A DNA stretch of 64,000 bases from Thermoplasmata archaeon. Lineage in GTDB: Archaea; Thermoplasmatota; Thermoplasmata; Thermoplasmatales; Thermoplasmataceae. Positions within the stretch are counted from its first letter, which is position 1, and each line of letters begins with the position of its first letter. This document shows positions 17,430-26,405 of the stretch, piece after piece. The position numbers were made by a program, and so were the translations under genes. The stretch covers positions 2,643 to 66,642 of the forward strand of contig JAJZLU010000044.1 in NCBI GenBank assembly GCA_021850545.1, in the 5' to 3' direction. The notes beneath the pieces are model-generated. The model searched no databases, was not told where the DNA came from, and saw nothing but the letters and a program-made list of their open reading frames with translations.

Positions 17430-18068
17430 TCAATCCAATTTTTTCAGCAGGTTAAGAATTCTCATTGCCTTGTCGCAGCTGATCTGCCCGGGGCTTGTTT
17501 TTTCCAATATGTGGCAGTAAATCAGCCTGGACCCTAGAATGGAGTAAACAATCCTTGAGGCCGGTTCGCCGTCAGTTTCCATGGCAACAAGGTTTCTGTG
17601 GCGATTTAGCAGTGATATCAGGTATTTTGAGGAGTTTACCGATTTTCGGAGTGCAATCTTGAGAAACCTGCATTTTTTTTCATATTCTACAGCAAGGGCT
17701 TCCAGTTCCCTGTAGAGCGGTGGTTCGCCAAGGTAATGCCTGGAGAGGATCTGGTTCCCATAATCTACTGAAATATTTCTGAGATAAGAAATTTCGATGT
17801 CCACCAGAAACCCGCCCTCTATTGCAGACTGGATCAACCCTGACTTTATATGTGGCTCAATGGCACGGACCCCGCCTTCCTGGGGATCCCTTATGGTGAG
17901 TATCAGCCTGTCCCTGAACTTCTTCAGCATTTCAAGGTCCAGATTTTCGAGTTCCTCGCAATAGTCAAGTCTGAGCTCGACGAAATCTGTGTGGATTTCT
18001 GGAATCTTTTCCAGGTCTTCCAGCCCTGTGAACGGGAGAGATGCAACCGTTTTGGTCAGGATCTTAAT
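17430..18068 (-). CDS. aroD: 3-dehydroquinate dehydratase, type I (non-AUG start)
   Basis: Third enzyme of the shikimate pathway: Schiff-base dehydration of 3-dehydroquinate. Type I signatures are FVELRLDYC (about residues 29-37), LILTIRDPQEGG, the catalytic His in ILSRHYLGEPP, the Schiff-base Lys in RFLKIALRKS, and GSRLIYC...SPGQIS near the end. The first ATG in frame (17930) would remove the first 46 residues, including the conserved VELRLD strand. The frame is open upstream only to a TAG, and the best start is ATT at 18068, preceded by AGGTAGGT, within the aroA stop region; CTG or ATC just after it are alternatives. Full length is about 212 aa, normal for type I. Confidence 0.85.
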   Translation of the reverse strand: MKILTKTVASLPFTGLEDLEKIPEIHTDFVELRLDYCEELENLDLEMLKKFRDRLILTIRDPQEGGVRAIEPHIKSGLIQSAIEGGFLVDIEISYLRNISVDYGNQILSRHYLGEPPLYRELEALAVEYEKKCRFLKIALRKSVNSSKYLISLLNRHRNLVAMETDGEPASRIVYSILGSRLIYCHILEKTSPGQISCDKAMRILNLLKKLD

Positions 18069-19261
18069 GAAAACCTACCTCCCAATCTGGCCAGGCCATC
18101 GAAGAAACGCGGGTTGCTCTTGGAAACAGCTTCAGCTCCATGGACCAATCCGCCGGACCTGAGTGCAAGGGCTGTGCCAAGCATCGCAATTCTGTGGTCT
18201 TTCCAGTCACTGACAACGCCTTCATGATAGCTTCCTGTGTTGTGGATCACTATCTCGTTATCCGTGGTAACTTCTATCCCAAATGCCCCAAGGGTATTGG
18301 AGATGGAAAGGTTCCTGTTGCTCTCCTTTATCCCAAGCAGGTGGGTTCCAAGTATCCTGGACTCACCCAAAGCCCCGGCAGAAAGTGCAGCAAGTGAAAC
18401 AGCCATGTCAGGGGAATCCTCAACATCCTCCTTAAAAGGGGAAAGGTCACCGTTAACGCTTATCTTCCATGTGCCATCGTTGATTGAGCTTGCAGCGCCA
18501 CATGACCTGATTATGTCAACAATGCGAGAATCCCCGCTGCTCCACTGCGGGTTAACAAGGCCGCTGATCTCCATTTCCCCACCCGTGAGCAATGAGGCAA
18601 TTGCGTAAAATGAGGAAAGAAGGAAATCTCCAGGAACCGCACCATGAAACCGGGCTTCCTGGTCCATGGGTTCCACATCTATCTCCATACCACGGTATCT
18701 GATGCTGCAGCCTATGCTGTTAAGGACACTGCAGGTCATTTCAATATAGGCCCTGGATCTGATGGGAGGGATAAGCCTGATCTTTCCGCCACCAGTGAGA
18801 AGCAGGCCATAAATGGTTCCACTGATATACTGGCTGCTTTCAGATCCGGAAATTTCAACAACATCAGTGGCAATTCTTCCTGAAATTCTCAGTGGAAGGT
18901 GATCGCTGCTCAGATGGGCACCGTTTTCCCCCATCCAGGATTTGATTATACCCAACGGCCGTTGCTCAAGGGTCTGGTCTCCGTGAATTTCGGATTCAAT
19001 CCCAAGGAAAGCAAGGACAGGGAGCAGCATCCTCAGGGTTGTTCCTGAACCTTTGAGATCAAGTATGCCCAGACTATGATGGTGAGAGCGCACTGCTTCC
19101 TTCAGCCTGCCAATTGCATTCACCGCAGAAGACACATCATCTGATGGCTGCAGGCCCTCCAGGGAAACATCGCCAAGCAGTCCTGCAAAGAGGAGCCTTA
19201 TGGCGATGCTTTTGGACTGGGGGGCTTCAATCCTGCCCCTTATGGCAGATGGAGAAACCAT
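18056..19261 (-). CDS. aroA: 3-phosphoshikimate 1-carboxyvinyltransferase (EPSP synthase)
   Basis: Sixth pathway enzyme, joining phosphoenolpyruvate to shikimate 3-phosphate. The 401-residue protein has the two-domain inverse alpha/beta barrel pattern, with APQSKSIAIRLL (substrate-binding Lys and Ser) near the start, LDLKGSGTTLRMLLP, and the C-terminal SKSNPRFFDGLARLGG. The start at ATG 19261 lies after the aroK stop; a TTG at 19270 has better spacing from the AAGGAGG element and is equally possible. The stop overlaps the start of aroD. Confidence 0.93.
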   Translation of the reverse strand: MVSPSAIRGRIEAPQSKSIAIRLLFAGLLGDVSLEGLQPSDDVSSAVNAIGRLKEAVRSHHHSLGILDLKGSGTTLRMLLPVLAFLGIESEIHGDQTLEQRPLGIIKSWMGENGAHLSSDHLPLRISGRIATDVVEISGSESSQYISGTIYGLLLTGGGKIRLIPPIRSRAYIEMTCSVLNSIGCSIRYRGMEIDVEPMDQEARFHGAVPGDFLLSSFYAIASLLTGGEMEISGLVNPQWSSGDSRIVDIIRSCGAASSINDGTWKISVNGDLSPFKEDVEDSPDMAVSLAALSAGALGESRILGTHLLGIKESNRNLSISNTLGAFGIEVTTDNEIVIHNTGSYHEGVVSDWKDHRIAMLGTALALRSGGLVHGAEAVSKSNPRFFDGLARLGGRFSLRS

Positions 19262-19271
19262 GGCATCCAAT

Positions 19272-20039
19272 TTAAACAGTCCTCCTTGCAATTGGGGCCC
19301 CAAGCTGAGAGAATAAGTCCAATATGGGCCCCTCATCACCCTCTTTTACCAGTGCAAAAAGGGAGGGCCCGTTTCCTGAAACGCCTGAGGCTTTTGCACC
19401 AAGCTCAAGAGCTTTGAGGAGAAGATCTGTTTCATAGCCAAGTGCCTGCGACACCGTGAGGCCGTTTCTGGACATAGCCTCGATATAGTTTCCAGTGTAA
19501 AGGAGAGTTGAAATGCTCTTGAAAGCGGGCCATCTCCTTCTAAGAAGGGATGGATCAAAGTCCCGCCTGGGGCCGCGGGGCAGAAGGACAAAGCTATAGC
19601 CATCCGGGAATGGCTCTTTTTTCAGTATCTTCATTCTGGTATTGTCACAGACAGAAATTCCCCCATAGAGGGATGCCGCAACATCATCCAGCGCACCTGT
19701 AAATGAAACGCCTGCTTCCATGGACAGCCGGGCCGCCAGAACCGGAATATCAACTTCCAACCCTGTGATTTCAGCAAGGGCCTTGACCGCACCTGCAGCA
19801 ACCGCGCTGCTGCTTTTCAATCCTCCTCCCGGGGGCAGATCGCTTCTCACTTTTACGGAGACATCCCTCCCGGAGAGTTCGCTGAAATGCCTGGTTATTG
19901 TGTCAAGCAGTGCAGATCCCGGTTTCTGCTGGCCGAAGGAAGCTTCCACTTCAACGCTTATGTCAACGGCACAGGATGAGCCAAGCCCCAGTGGAATCGC
20001 ATTGAGTATTGAAACGCCCCCATGGGTTATGACCGGCAT
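19272..20039 (-). CDS. aroK: Archaeal shikimate kinase (GHMP family)
   Basis: Phosphorylates shikimate at position 3. This is the archaeal GHMP-kinase type, not the bacterial P-loop Aro[18 protein letters not shown] (about 85-101) is the ATP-binding motif 2 of GHMP kinases, and [12 protein letters not shown] is motif 3. The 255-residue length fits. Start ATG 20039 (MPVITHGG) overlaps the end of aroC; an upstream ATG at 20060 is possible because GGAGGAA lies between them. Confidence 0.93.
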   Translation of the reverse strand: MPVITHGGVSILNAIPLGLGSSCAVDISVEVEASFGQQKPGSALLDTITRHFSELSGRDVSVKVRSDLPPGGGLKSSSAVAAGAVKALAEITGLEVDIPVLAARLSMEAGVSFTGALDDVAASLYGGISVCDNTRMKILKKEPFPDGYSFVLLPRGPRRDFDPSLLRRRWPAFKSISTLLYTGNYIEAMSRNGLTVSQALGYETDLLLKALELGAKASGVSGNGPSLFALVKEGDEGPILDLFSQLGAPIARRTV

Positions 20040-21184
20040 TTCTTGATGTATTCCTCCCATCTTTCCCCAATAGTGCCTGATTCCTTTTCTGAAAGCCTTG
20101 CGTGCGGAATAACGCCCAAGATCATCGCATAATCAACCAGCACAATTGCCATCATTGCCTCCGCCACCGATACCCCTCTCACTGCGACGACGGGATCATG
20201 CCTACCTGTTACGGAAATTTCCGCAGGTTCCATTGTGTCAAGGTCCACAGTCTTCGAAGGGATCCTTATTGAGCTGGTTGGCTTGAACGCGCACCGCACA
20301 ACAATATCCTCACCCGTGGTCAAACCTCCGAGCATCCCGCCGGAAAGGTTGCCTTTTAGCCTGAGCCTATTCCCGCCAGCCTTCACTATCTCATCGGCAG
20401 CCTCTGATCCCTTCATCCTGGACGCACGGAATCCCATTCCGTATTCAAAGCCGGTAACTGCAGGCATGGAAAGTATAGCTCCGCCAAGCTCTGCCTTTAT
20501 CTTGTGGAATACCGGCTCCCCCATGCCCTCAGGCGGGTTTATGGCAAAAACCTCTGCCAGTCCCCCGTAACTGTTTCCCTCTTTCATGGCACTTTTGATC
20601 AGGGCAGTGAATCTCTCATCAGTTTCCCGGTCAATGGCCCTAGTCTGGAATTTTTTTGAATTTAGGGATGCAATCGGGTCTGTGCAGGCAGTGCCGTCAA
20701 CTGGGCCGATAGATTTCAGGTAACCGCTTATGTAAGTTGATACATGCATGAGGAGTTTTTTCGCCACTGCCCCTGCAGCAACCCTTGAAATTGTTTCCCT
20801 GGCACTGGACCTTCCGCTTCCCCTGTAGTCCCAATTTTCCCTTCCATATTTCCTGATCAGCGGCAGGTCAGAATGGCCCGGCCTTGGTTTGTGGCTCACT
20901 TCAGAATAAAGGGACGATATTGCATCGGTGTTCCTGAAAATCAAGGAAAGGGGTGCGCCTGTAGTCTTTCCATTGTATAGGCCGCTCAATATTTCCGGCT
21001 CGTCAGCTTCCCTTCTACCGGAAACCAGGTAATTGCCTGTTCTCCTGTACTGCAGCTCGAACCTGATGTCCTCAGTGGTGATCTCAAGGCCAGCAGGCAC
21101 TCCATCAATAACAACACCCATTGCCGGGCCATGGCTTTCCCCGAATGTTGTGACAACAAACTGCCTACCCAGTGTGCTTGACAT
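20027..21184 (-). CDS. aroC: Chorismate synthase
   Basis: Last step of the pathway, the FMN-dependent 1,4-elimination that forms chorismate. The 385-residue protein starts with [20 protein letters not shown], the signature containing the catalytic His; RPGHSDLP and [20 protein letters not shown] are the other diagnostic motifs. Length and motif order are normal. It overlaps both neighbours (aroE and aroK), consistent with one transcript. Confidence 0.97.
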   Translation of the reverse strand: MSSTLGRQFVVTTFGESHGPAMGVVIDGVPAGLEITTEDIRFELQYRRTGNYLVSGRREADEPEILSGLYNGKTTGAPLSLIFRNTDAISSLYSEVSHKPRPGHSDLPLIRKYGRENWDYRGSGRSSARETISRVAAGAVAKKLLMHVSTYISGYLKSIGPVDGTACTDPIASLNSKKFQTRAIDRETDERFTALIKSAMKEGNSYGGLAEVFAINPPEGMGEPVFHKIKAELGGAILSMPAVTGFEYGMGFRASRMKGSEAADEIVKAGGNRLRLKGNLSGGMLGGLTTGEDIVVRCAFKPTSSIRIPSKTVDLDTMEPAEISVTGRHDPVVAVRGVSVAEAMMAIVLVDYAMILGVIPHARLSEKESGTIGERWEEYIKKCRS

Positions 21185-21953
21185 TTATGGCCTCCATTAT
21201 TTCCTCGAAACCAGGTTCCAAGTTATTCCAGATCTTCTGTGAGTGAATTGCCTGCGCCACCAGGATCTGCTCCCCTGTGATTAATGGCCTGTTGCCCATA
21301 AGCCTGTTACGGAAATCTCCGGACCTGGATCCGTAGTTAAAATCCACTGCCAGTTCGCCCTTCATGCGAGGATACCTGTATTCAGGATAAGAAATGCAGT
21401 TCACTATGACATCTGACTCAATAACCCCGCCTGAAATCCCGGTGCCCATGGCTATTGCCTGTGCATGGATGCCTGCCTTTGAAAGGCCAGTTTCCAGCTT
21501 TTCTGCCCTTTCAAGGTTCCGGTTGATTACAGTTACATTCATCTTCAAGCTCCCAAACAGGTATGCCGCAGTCCTGGCGGCCCCTCCGGAACCAAGTATT
21601 GTGCATTCCTTTCCCGCAAATTCCTGGTTTTGGTTGCCTACCAGATCCCGCAGTGCAAGATAATCGGTATTGTAACCCTTGTTCTTTTTCACAAGGTTAA
21701 CGCTTCCCGTCAAAGATGCTTCCCCGGAGAGATCAGGAATGAATAGTGCGGTTTCTTCCTTGTAGGGTTTTGTGACATTGAATCCTGATGCCCGTCCAAC
21801 AAGTGCCTTCAGGGCTTTCTTGAAATCGTTCGGCGGAACGTCGAACAGTGCGTATATGGCATTAATTCCAAACTTCTTGAATATGTAGTTATGAATACGG
21901 GGAGACAGGGAATACTTTATCCCGTGCCCCAATAGGCCGAATATTTGCGGCAT
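21165..21953 (-). CDS. aroE: Shikimate dehydrogenase
   Basis: NADPH-dependent reduction of 3-dehydroshikimate. The 262-residue protein has the substrate pocket SLSPRIHN near residue 17, the catalytic Lys in FNVTKPYKE (about 65-73), and the dinucleotide loop [10 protein letters not shown] choose the ATG at 21953, which has GGGGA just upstream and lies after the aroB stop; a start 10 codons earlier (21983) would overlap aroB by 23 bp. Confidence 0.94.
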   Translation of the reverse strand: MPQIFGLLGHGIKYSLSPRIHNYIFKKFGINAIYALFDVPPNDFKKALKALVGRASGFNVTKPYKEETALFIPDLSGEASLTGSVNLVKKNKGYNTDYLALRDLVGNQNQEFAGKECTILGSGGAARTAAYLFGSLKMNVTVINRNLERAEKLETGLSKAGIHAQAIAMGTGISGGVIESDVIVNCISYPEYRYPRMKGELAVDFNYGSRSGDFRNRLMGNRPLITGEQILVAQAIHSQKIWNNLEPGFEEIMEAINVKHTG

Positions 21954-21960
21954 TGTCCCC

Positions 21961-23004
21961 TTAGTGGTGGCCAAGGTAATCACTTATGCTACTGAGTTCG
22001 ACTTCACATACTTTTGGAATTCCAATCTCTTCGGGGAGAGGCAGCCTGATGGAATGCCTTGTGGACTTCTTGTCAGATGTTATGTACTTCAGGAGTTCCG
22101 TTCTCAGTCCAGGCAGGTAATCCTCTTCCCTTGTTGAGAAGCCAAGGTGCCTGATGAGCGCATGGAGGCCTTCTTTTGTTTCTAGGTTCATAAGCCCGTT
22201 TCCAGCTGCATAATCAGTTTCAAGAAGCATTCCGCCCAGGACTGCATGGCCATGTCCTATGGAAAATTCAGAAACTCCCTCCAGCGCATGCCCGAAGGTA
22301 TGGCCGAAATTCAGGATAACCCTCTTTCCTTCCAGGTCGAATTCATCCTGGGAAACAAGATCCATCTTATCACTGACGCATCTTGAAATCAGGTATTCTG
22401 TTTTTTCAGCATCATCAAGAATACTGTCCATTTGATTTGCCATGAGGAATCCGTAAAGTTCACCGTCCATTATGGTCGCGTACTTTGCTATTTCACCTAT
22501 GCCGTCCTCCACCAGATTGTGCGGCATTTCCCCAACAAGAGAAGTGTCCACTATGATCTCCGAGGGGCTGTAGAAAGTTCCAAGCATATTCTTTACGCCT
22601 CTGTAGTTGACGCCGTTCTTGCCTCCAAGCGCGGCATCAACCATAGCGAGAAGGGTCGTGGGGATGGATGTGTAGCTGATGCCCCTGAGATATAGGGAAG
22701 CGGCTAGCCCTGCCACGTCTGATGCTGTGCCGCCTCCAAATGAAATGAGCCTGGAGGTGCGTTTGAACCCTCCATCCACGAGTTTATCCAGGATCGTTAC
22801 GACAGTATCCAGAGCCTTTGATTCTTCCCCTTCAGGGATCTCAATAATCTCAAAGGAGCCATGGAGCCTGGAGCTGGCCATGTTCCTGAGGGAGCGGGGG
22901 CATACCACGAGTGAATCTTCGAGTCCCTTAAGGGAACTTATTGCACCATTGCCAAGTGTAATGCGTGTTGTGCCTCTGGAAAGCCTGTATGTTAGTTTGA
23001 GCAT
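21961..23004 (-). CDS. aroB: 3-dehydroquinate synthase
   Basis: NAD- and zinc-dependent cyclisation of DAHP to 3-dehydroquinate, showing that this archaeon uses the classical AroB route rather than the AroA'/AroB' bypass of many euryarchaea. The 347-residue protein has SFGGGTASDVAGLAASLYLRG, and the three zinc ligands are visible in GIGEIAKYA (Glu), NFGHTFGHALE (His) and GHGHAVLGG (His). It begins 1 bp from the DAHP synthase stop. Confidence 0.96.
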   Translation of the reverse strand: MLKLTYRLSRGTTRITLGNGAISSLKGLEDSLVVCPRSLRNMASSRLHGSFEIIEIPEGEESKALDTVVTILDKLVDGGFKRTSRLISFGGGTASDVAGLAASLYLRGISYTSIPTTLLAMVDAALGGKNGVNYRGVKNMLGTFYSPSEIIVDTSLVGEMPHNLVEDGIGEIAKYATIMDGELYGFLMANQMDSILDDAEKTEYLISRCVSDKMDLVSQDEFDLEGKRVILNFGHTFGHALEGVSEFSIGHGHAVLGGMLLETDYAAGNGLMNLETKEGLHALIRHLGFSTREEDYLPGLRTELLKYITSDKKSTRHSIRLPLPEEIGIPKVCEVELSSISDYLGHH

Positions 23005-23005
23005 C

Positions 23006-23995
23006 TTATACCTTGATTGCCTGCCGGAGGGATTTCACCGAATTTGCCAATTTTTCCAGGTCCTGGACAGTAATCTGCTGTTTCTCATCACTCAGGGCAC
23101 TATCAGGGTTTGGGTGGACCTCAACAAGAAGCATGTCCGCCCCAGCAGCAACTGACGAAAGGGCCATGGGAACGACAAGGTCCCTCCTTCCGGCCGGGTG
23201 GCTGGGATCGGCGCAAATTGGCAGGTGTGACTCGTTCTTGGCCCTTGCAATGGATCCAACGTCAAGAGTGAATCTGGTGGCATTCTCAAAAGTCCTTATG
23301 CCCCTCTCGCAGAGTATAACCGATCCATTCCCTTCGCCCATGACGTAATCGGCGGTTGCCATCCATTCGGTGTATGTGTTGCCCATCCCCCTCTTAAGGA
23401 GTATGGGCCTTCCATCCCTGGCAACCTTCCTCAGGAGCTGGAAATTCTGGGCATTTCTTGATCCTATCTGCAGCAAATCCACTCCGTTGAAGTTCCGGAT
23501 ATTGTCTGGATCCAGTATTTCCGAAACGATGGGGAGGCCAGCAGCATCTCCCATTCTCCTGAGTATATCGAGGCCATCAGTTCCCTTCCCCTGAAAAGAG
23601 AACGGGCTAGTCCTTGGCTTGTATGCGCCTCCCCTGATTATGTTAGCCCCAGCATGTTTCAGCTGTTTTGCAAATTCCTCCACCCCTTCAGTGAAGTCAA
23701 TTGAACAGGGGCCAGCGGCAATGGTAACTCCTTCGCCCACCTCGACCCCGCCCACATCAACGATTGTCCTTTCCATCTTCCACTCCATAGAGCTAAGAAT
23801 GAAATCTCCATCAATTGAAGTCTGGAATTCAATATCGGGATTGTTAACCGGCTGTCCGGAATCAGGCCATGAAAGCACCACAGTCTTTCCATAAAGTTGG
23901 ACAGTCTTTACAGAAGCCGTGCCGTTGCCTAAGTTCTCCAGCAGTTTTGGGGAATCAGCGCCCCCTTTCAGAACAAAAACCCTGTATTTTACCAA
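23006..23995 (-). CDS. aroF: DAHP synthase (3-deoxy-7-phosphoheptulonate synthase), type I-beta
   Basis: First enzyme of the pathway, condensing phosphoenolpyruvate with erythrose 4-phosphate. A short N-terminal regulatory domain (about residues 1-65, ferredoxin-like as in Thermotoga-type enzymes) precedes a TIM barrel with AAGPCSID (metal-binding Cys), GGAYKPRTSPFSFQG, the ADPSHPAG metal His and the VEVHPNPD metal Glu. An N-terminal domain of this type commonly confers feedback inhibition by Phe or Tyr. The start codon is TTG at 23995, with GAGGGA 7-8 nt upstream. It is the first gene of the seven-gene aro operon. Confidence 0.93.
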   Translation of the reverse strand: MVKYRVFVLKGGADSPKLLENLGNGTASVKTVQLYGKTVVLSWPDSGQPVNNPDIEFQTSIDGDFILSSMEWKMERTIVDVGGVEVGEGVTIAAGPCSIDFTEGVEEFAKQLKHAGANIIRGGAYKPRTSPFSFQGKGTDGLDILRRMGDAAGLPIVSEILDPDNIRNFNGVDLLQIGSRNAQNFQLLRKVARDGRPILLKRGMGNTYTEWMATADYVMGEGNGSVILCERGIRTFENATRFTLDVGSIARAKNESHLPICADPSHPAGRRDLVVPMALSSVAAGADMLLVEVHPNPDSALSDEKQQITVQDLEKLANSVKSLRQAIKV

Positions 23996-24039
23996 TCAAA
24001 TCCCTCAAATGAGGAAGATCATGCATACCGTATCCAGAA

Positions 24040-24075
24040 CGGGAATACAAACATTCCCGCAGATATCTTTATATG
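24040..24075 (-). promoter_or_regulatory. Promoter and palindromic candidate operator of the aro operon
   Basis: On the minus strand CATATAAAG (24067-24075) is a TATA box about 25 bp before a predicted transcription start near 24045. A perfect 7-bp inverted repeat, CGGGAAT-6-ATTCCCG (24040-24059), covers the start site. This placement suits a repressor operator, or a leader hairpin if transcription starts a little earlier. A 40-50 nt leader then leads to the TTG start. Confidence 0.5.
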
Positions 24076-24249
24076 ATCTTCCCCGATAGCCATGACACTC
24101 TGTATCACTGTTATTATTTAAACATTACTGTTTTGTATAAAACAAGTAATAATTTAATCGCTTGGAATGCACTGATTTGGGGAACTTTGATCATAAGAAA
24201 ATTGACTTACTAAAAAAAGAAAAAAGGAAAATTTGTGGTTTAAAAGTTT
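24076..24249 (-). other. A/T-rich gap with 3' end of the symporter transcript
   Basis: No gene seen. A palindrome TGTTTT-4-AAAACA lies at 24129-24144 of unknown role. On the minus strand, 24-39 bases after the symporter stop, an almost unbroken T run (24212-24225) is a plausible archaeal poly-U terminator. Confidence 0.4.
24211..24226 (-). terminator. Poly-T terminator of the symporter gene
   Basis: Minus-strand sequence TTTTTTCTTTTTTTA about 25-40 nt past the stop codon. Archaeal terminators commonly are T runs without a strong hairpin. Confidence 0.5.
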
Positions 24250-25794
24250 TTAAGTTGGGACTTCGTCCTTGCTGTTCCTAACGCCCATTGCCCTTGCCAG
24301 AAATGTGCCAAGGATTGATATTATGACGTTTACCATGACCGCAAACAGTCCAACGAAGACAAGTATCTCGCTGGTTCCCAGCTTGCCGAAGGTGTAGAAC
24401 GATGTTGCTATCTGGCCGAATTTGTTGGCATCAAGCATCATATAAACATCCAGGATCATTCCAACAGCCCATCCAACCATCATTGAATGCTTGTTCAGTT
24501 TTGGCCAGTAGAGCCCGAGGAACAATGCAGGGAGAGTCTCTAGGATGAAACCTCCGGCAAGAAGCTGTAGCTGAATTGCGAAGGTATCATTGATGATCAG
24601 TGTGAAACCCACTGCCAGGAAGATGAATATTATTGTGGCAATCTTTGCCCAGAACGTTTCACGTTTCGGCTCCAGTGGCACTTTCTTGTACGGTTTCACA
24701 ACATTCCTGATGAACAGGTTTGCAGACGCTATGGACATGATTGCAGCCGGGACAAGCCCTCCGATGAATATTCCAAGGAAAGCAAAACCTGCGAACCAGC
24801 TTGGCATTGTGTAGAGAATCAGAGCCGGTACTACGTAGACACCGCCTGAAGAACCAAAACTGTTAACATAGCTCAATGCTGGGCCAACTGCATAAATCAA
24901 TACGCCGAAGAGTGCCAGGAATGCAAGCCCTATACCATACACTGGCAGAAGCGCTGTGCTCATCCTGAGATTCTTTGCGCTGTTTGAGCTCAGGGATCCA
25001 TTGACTGCATGCGGATAAAGGTATAATGCAAGGGCACTGCCTATCCAGAGAGTTGGATATCCAACTGCAAAAGTGGGTTGCGAAAGAGTCTGGAACGCCG
25101 TCTTAGCAGCAAAAGCATGCTGGAATCCTCCATACGCCATGGGGACAGCTATAATCACTACTATGACCGTTATGAATATGATCATATCCTTGAAAAGTGC
25201 CGTAAGGCTGACTCCCCTGAGACCACTCATAAACGTGAAAGCTATGAGAATGATAACAGACGCAACCAGTGCAAGGTTAATGATTAGGCCAAGGTTGCCT
25301 GTGTTAACTGGGAACATGACAGTCAGCACAGCCTTCATCCCTACAAGTTGCAATCCAACATAGGGCAATTCTGCAACAATGCCTGTCACTGCAATAAGAA
25401 GGCCAAGTGTCCTGCTGGAGAAGGTGTCAGTGACATAATCTGCTGCAGTTACGTACCCCTTTTTCTTTGAGATAGTCCACAACTTTGGCATCATCAGCAT
25501 TGCCACGGCAAATGTTACAGCAACGTATGGAACTGCAAAGAAGTATATTCCACCTTTTGCAAAAAGGCTTGAAGGAACTGCAATGAAGGTATATGCCGTA
25601 TAAAGATCGGCTCCCACGAGGAACCAGGTAAGGAACACACCAAGTTTTCTGCCCGCCAGTGACCATTCATGCAGCTGTGTTTCATCACCCTTCCTGAAGA
25701 ATCTTCCCAGGAATCCTAGTGCAGCGAACACTATGAATAATGCGATGAATACGATGAATCCATCTAGGGGAAGCCCTCCACTTGCGCTGATCAC
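24250..25794 (-). CDS. Sodium:solute symporter family transporter, monocarboxylate (MctP-like)
   Basis: Membrane permease of the SSS superfamily. The 514-residue protein has about 13 membrane helices. The N-terminal EWSLAGRKLGVFLTWFLVGADLYTAYTF region has the SSS-type helix-1 break, and GYVTAADYVTDTFSSRTLG is the cytosolic loop common to the family. The upstream DUF3311 gene overlaps it by 4 bp, an arrangement typical of MctP-type carriers for lactate, pyruvate or alanine; this is the basis for the substrate guess, which the sequence does not prove. Coupling to H+ rather than Na+ is possible in an acidophile. Confidence 0.85.
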   Translation of the reverse strand: MISASGGLPLDGFIVFIALFIVFAALGFLGRFFRKGDETQLHEWSLAGRKLGVFLTWFLVGADLYTAYTFIAVPSSLFAKGGIYFFAVPYVAVTFAVAMLMMPKLWTISKKKGYVTAADYVTDTFSSRTLGLLIAVTGIVAELPYVGLQLVGMKAVLTVMFPVNTGNLGLIINLALVASVIILIAFTFMSGLRGVSLTALFKDMIIFITVIVVIIAVPMAYGGFQHAFAAKTAFQTLSQPTFAVGYPTLWIGSALALYLYPHAVNGSLSSNSAKNLRMSTALLPVYGIGLAFLALFGVLIYAVGPALSYVNSFGSSGGVYVVPALILYTMPSWFAGFAFLGIFIGGLVPAAIMSIASANLFIRNVVKPYKKVPLEPKRETFWAKIATIIFIFLAVGFTLIINDTFAIQLQLLAGGFILETLPALFLGLYWPKLNKHSMMVGWAVGMILDVYMMLDANKFGQIATSFYTFGKLGTSEILVFVGLFAVMVNVIISILGTFLARAMGVRNSKDEVPT

Positions 25795-26036
25795 TCTTCT
25801 TCACCGCCCTTAGCGCGTCCTATGAGAAACGCGGCCACGCCGAATAACACGGCAGAGATTGCAAGCCACACCGTCTGATACCAGTAGAAGAGGGGCACTC
25901 CGAATAACTGAGGGTCGACTCTGTCGTACACAGGGAGAATTATGTACGCAAAGAATGGTATAGCCATTAAAATGCCGGCTATCATGTATGCCCTCTTCTT
26001 ATCCTGTCCTGACTGAACAGTGCTAACATTTGGCAT
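25791..26036 (-). CDS. DUF3311-type small membrane partner of the symporter
   Basis: An 81-residue protein with two membrane helices (about 17-36 and 48-71) joined by PVYDRVDPQLFGVPLFYWYQ, the conserved loop of DUF3311 proteins. Members are regularly encoded just before MctP-like symporters and may act as a small subunit. The stop overlaps the symporter start as ATGA. The message is probably leaderless: the TATA box (26057-26067) lies about 25 bp before the ATG. Confidence 0.82.
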   Translation of the reverse strand: MPNVSTVQSGQDKKRAYMIAGILMAIPFFAYIILPVYDRVDPQLFGVPLFYWYQTVWLAISAVLFGVAAFLIGRAKGGEEE

Positions 26037-26056
26037 ATGCGATGATATGATCTCAG

Positions 26057-26082
26057 AAATATAATAAGCTTACGATAAGCTT
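26057..26082 (-). promoter_or_regulatory. TATA box and upstream palindrome of the DUF3311-symporter operon
   Basis: Minus-strand TTATTATATTT (26057-26067) is a TATA box at leaderless distance from the ATG at 26036. It abuts a perfect palindrome AAGCTTA-CGA-TAAGCTT (26066-26082), placed over the BRE position, where a regulator could block TFB binding or activate. Confidence 0.5.
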
Positions 26083-26405
26083 GAATATGGGTCTGACAGA
26101 TAACAGATACTATTTTGCATTCATGAATTTGGGACTCTGTTAAGTGGGCACCTGGGAAAAACTGAATAGGGCCCTAGAATGGGTTAAACATGAAAATGCC
26201 ATTATGGATGCTGGGCTCCAGGCCGCGACATGCAAGGCCAGATGGCCCTTTGGGAAGCAGCATATGGGAGGAAGCTTAGAGAATGCTTTGAACATTATAT
26301 GGCCAGCAAATCCATTAGGAATATCGGCCAAGTAAATGCAGATAAGACTCTTACACCTGAATGTTAGCATACTCAGTTCATTTACACATTTACGATTCTT
26401 TTTCC
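26083..26405. other. Intergenic region, no convincing gene
   Basis: A 323-bp gap between the symporter operon and the B12/radical-SAM gene. A 63-codon plus-strand frame with a GTG start (26144-26335) and a minus-strand frame overlap here; neither has a ribosome binding site, family motif or partner, so I treat both as unsupported. TTTACACATTTACGA (26381-26395) may hold the promoter of the next gene. Confidence 0.3.

Noticed and set aside
17430..17930. AroD starting at the first ATG, or a separate 166-residue hypothetical protein
   Set aside because: It would remove the conserved first strands of type I dehydroquinase, which are encoded in frame just upstream.
26144..26335. 63-codon plus-strand frame with GTG start
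   Set aside because: No ribosome site, promoter spacing or recognisable motif; overlaps another open frame of similar size on the other strand.
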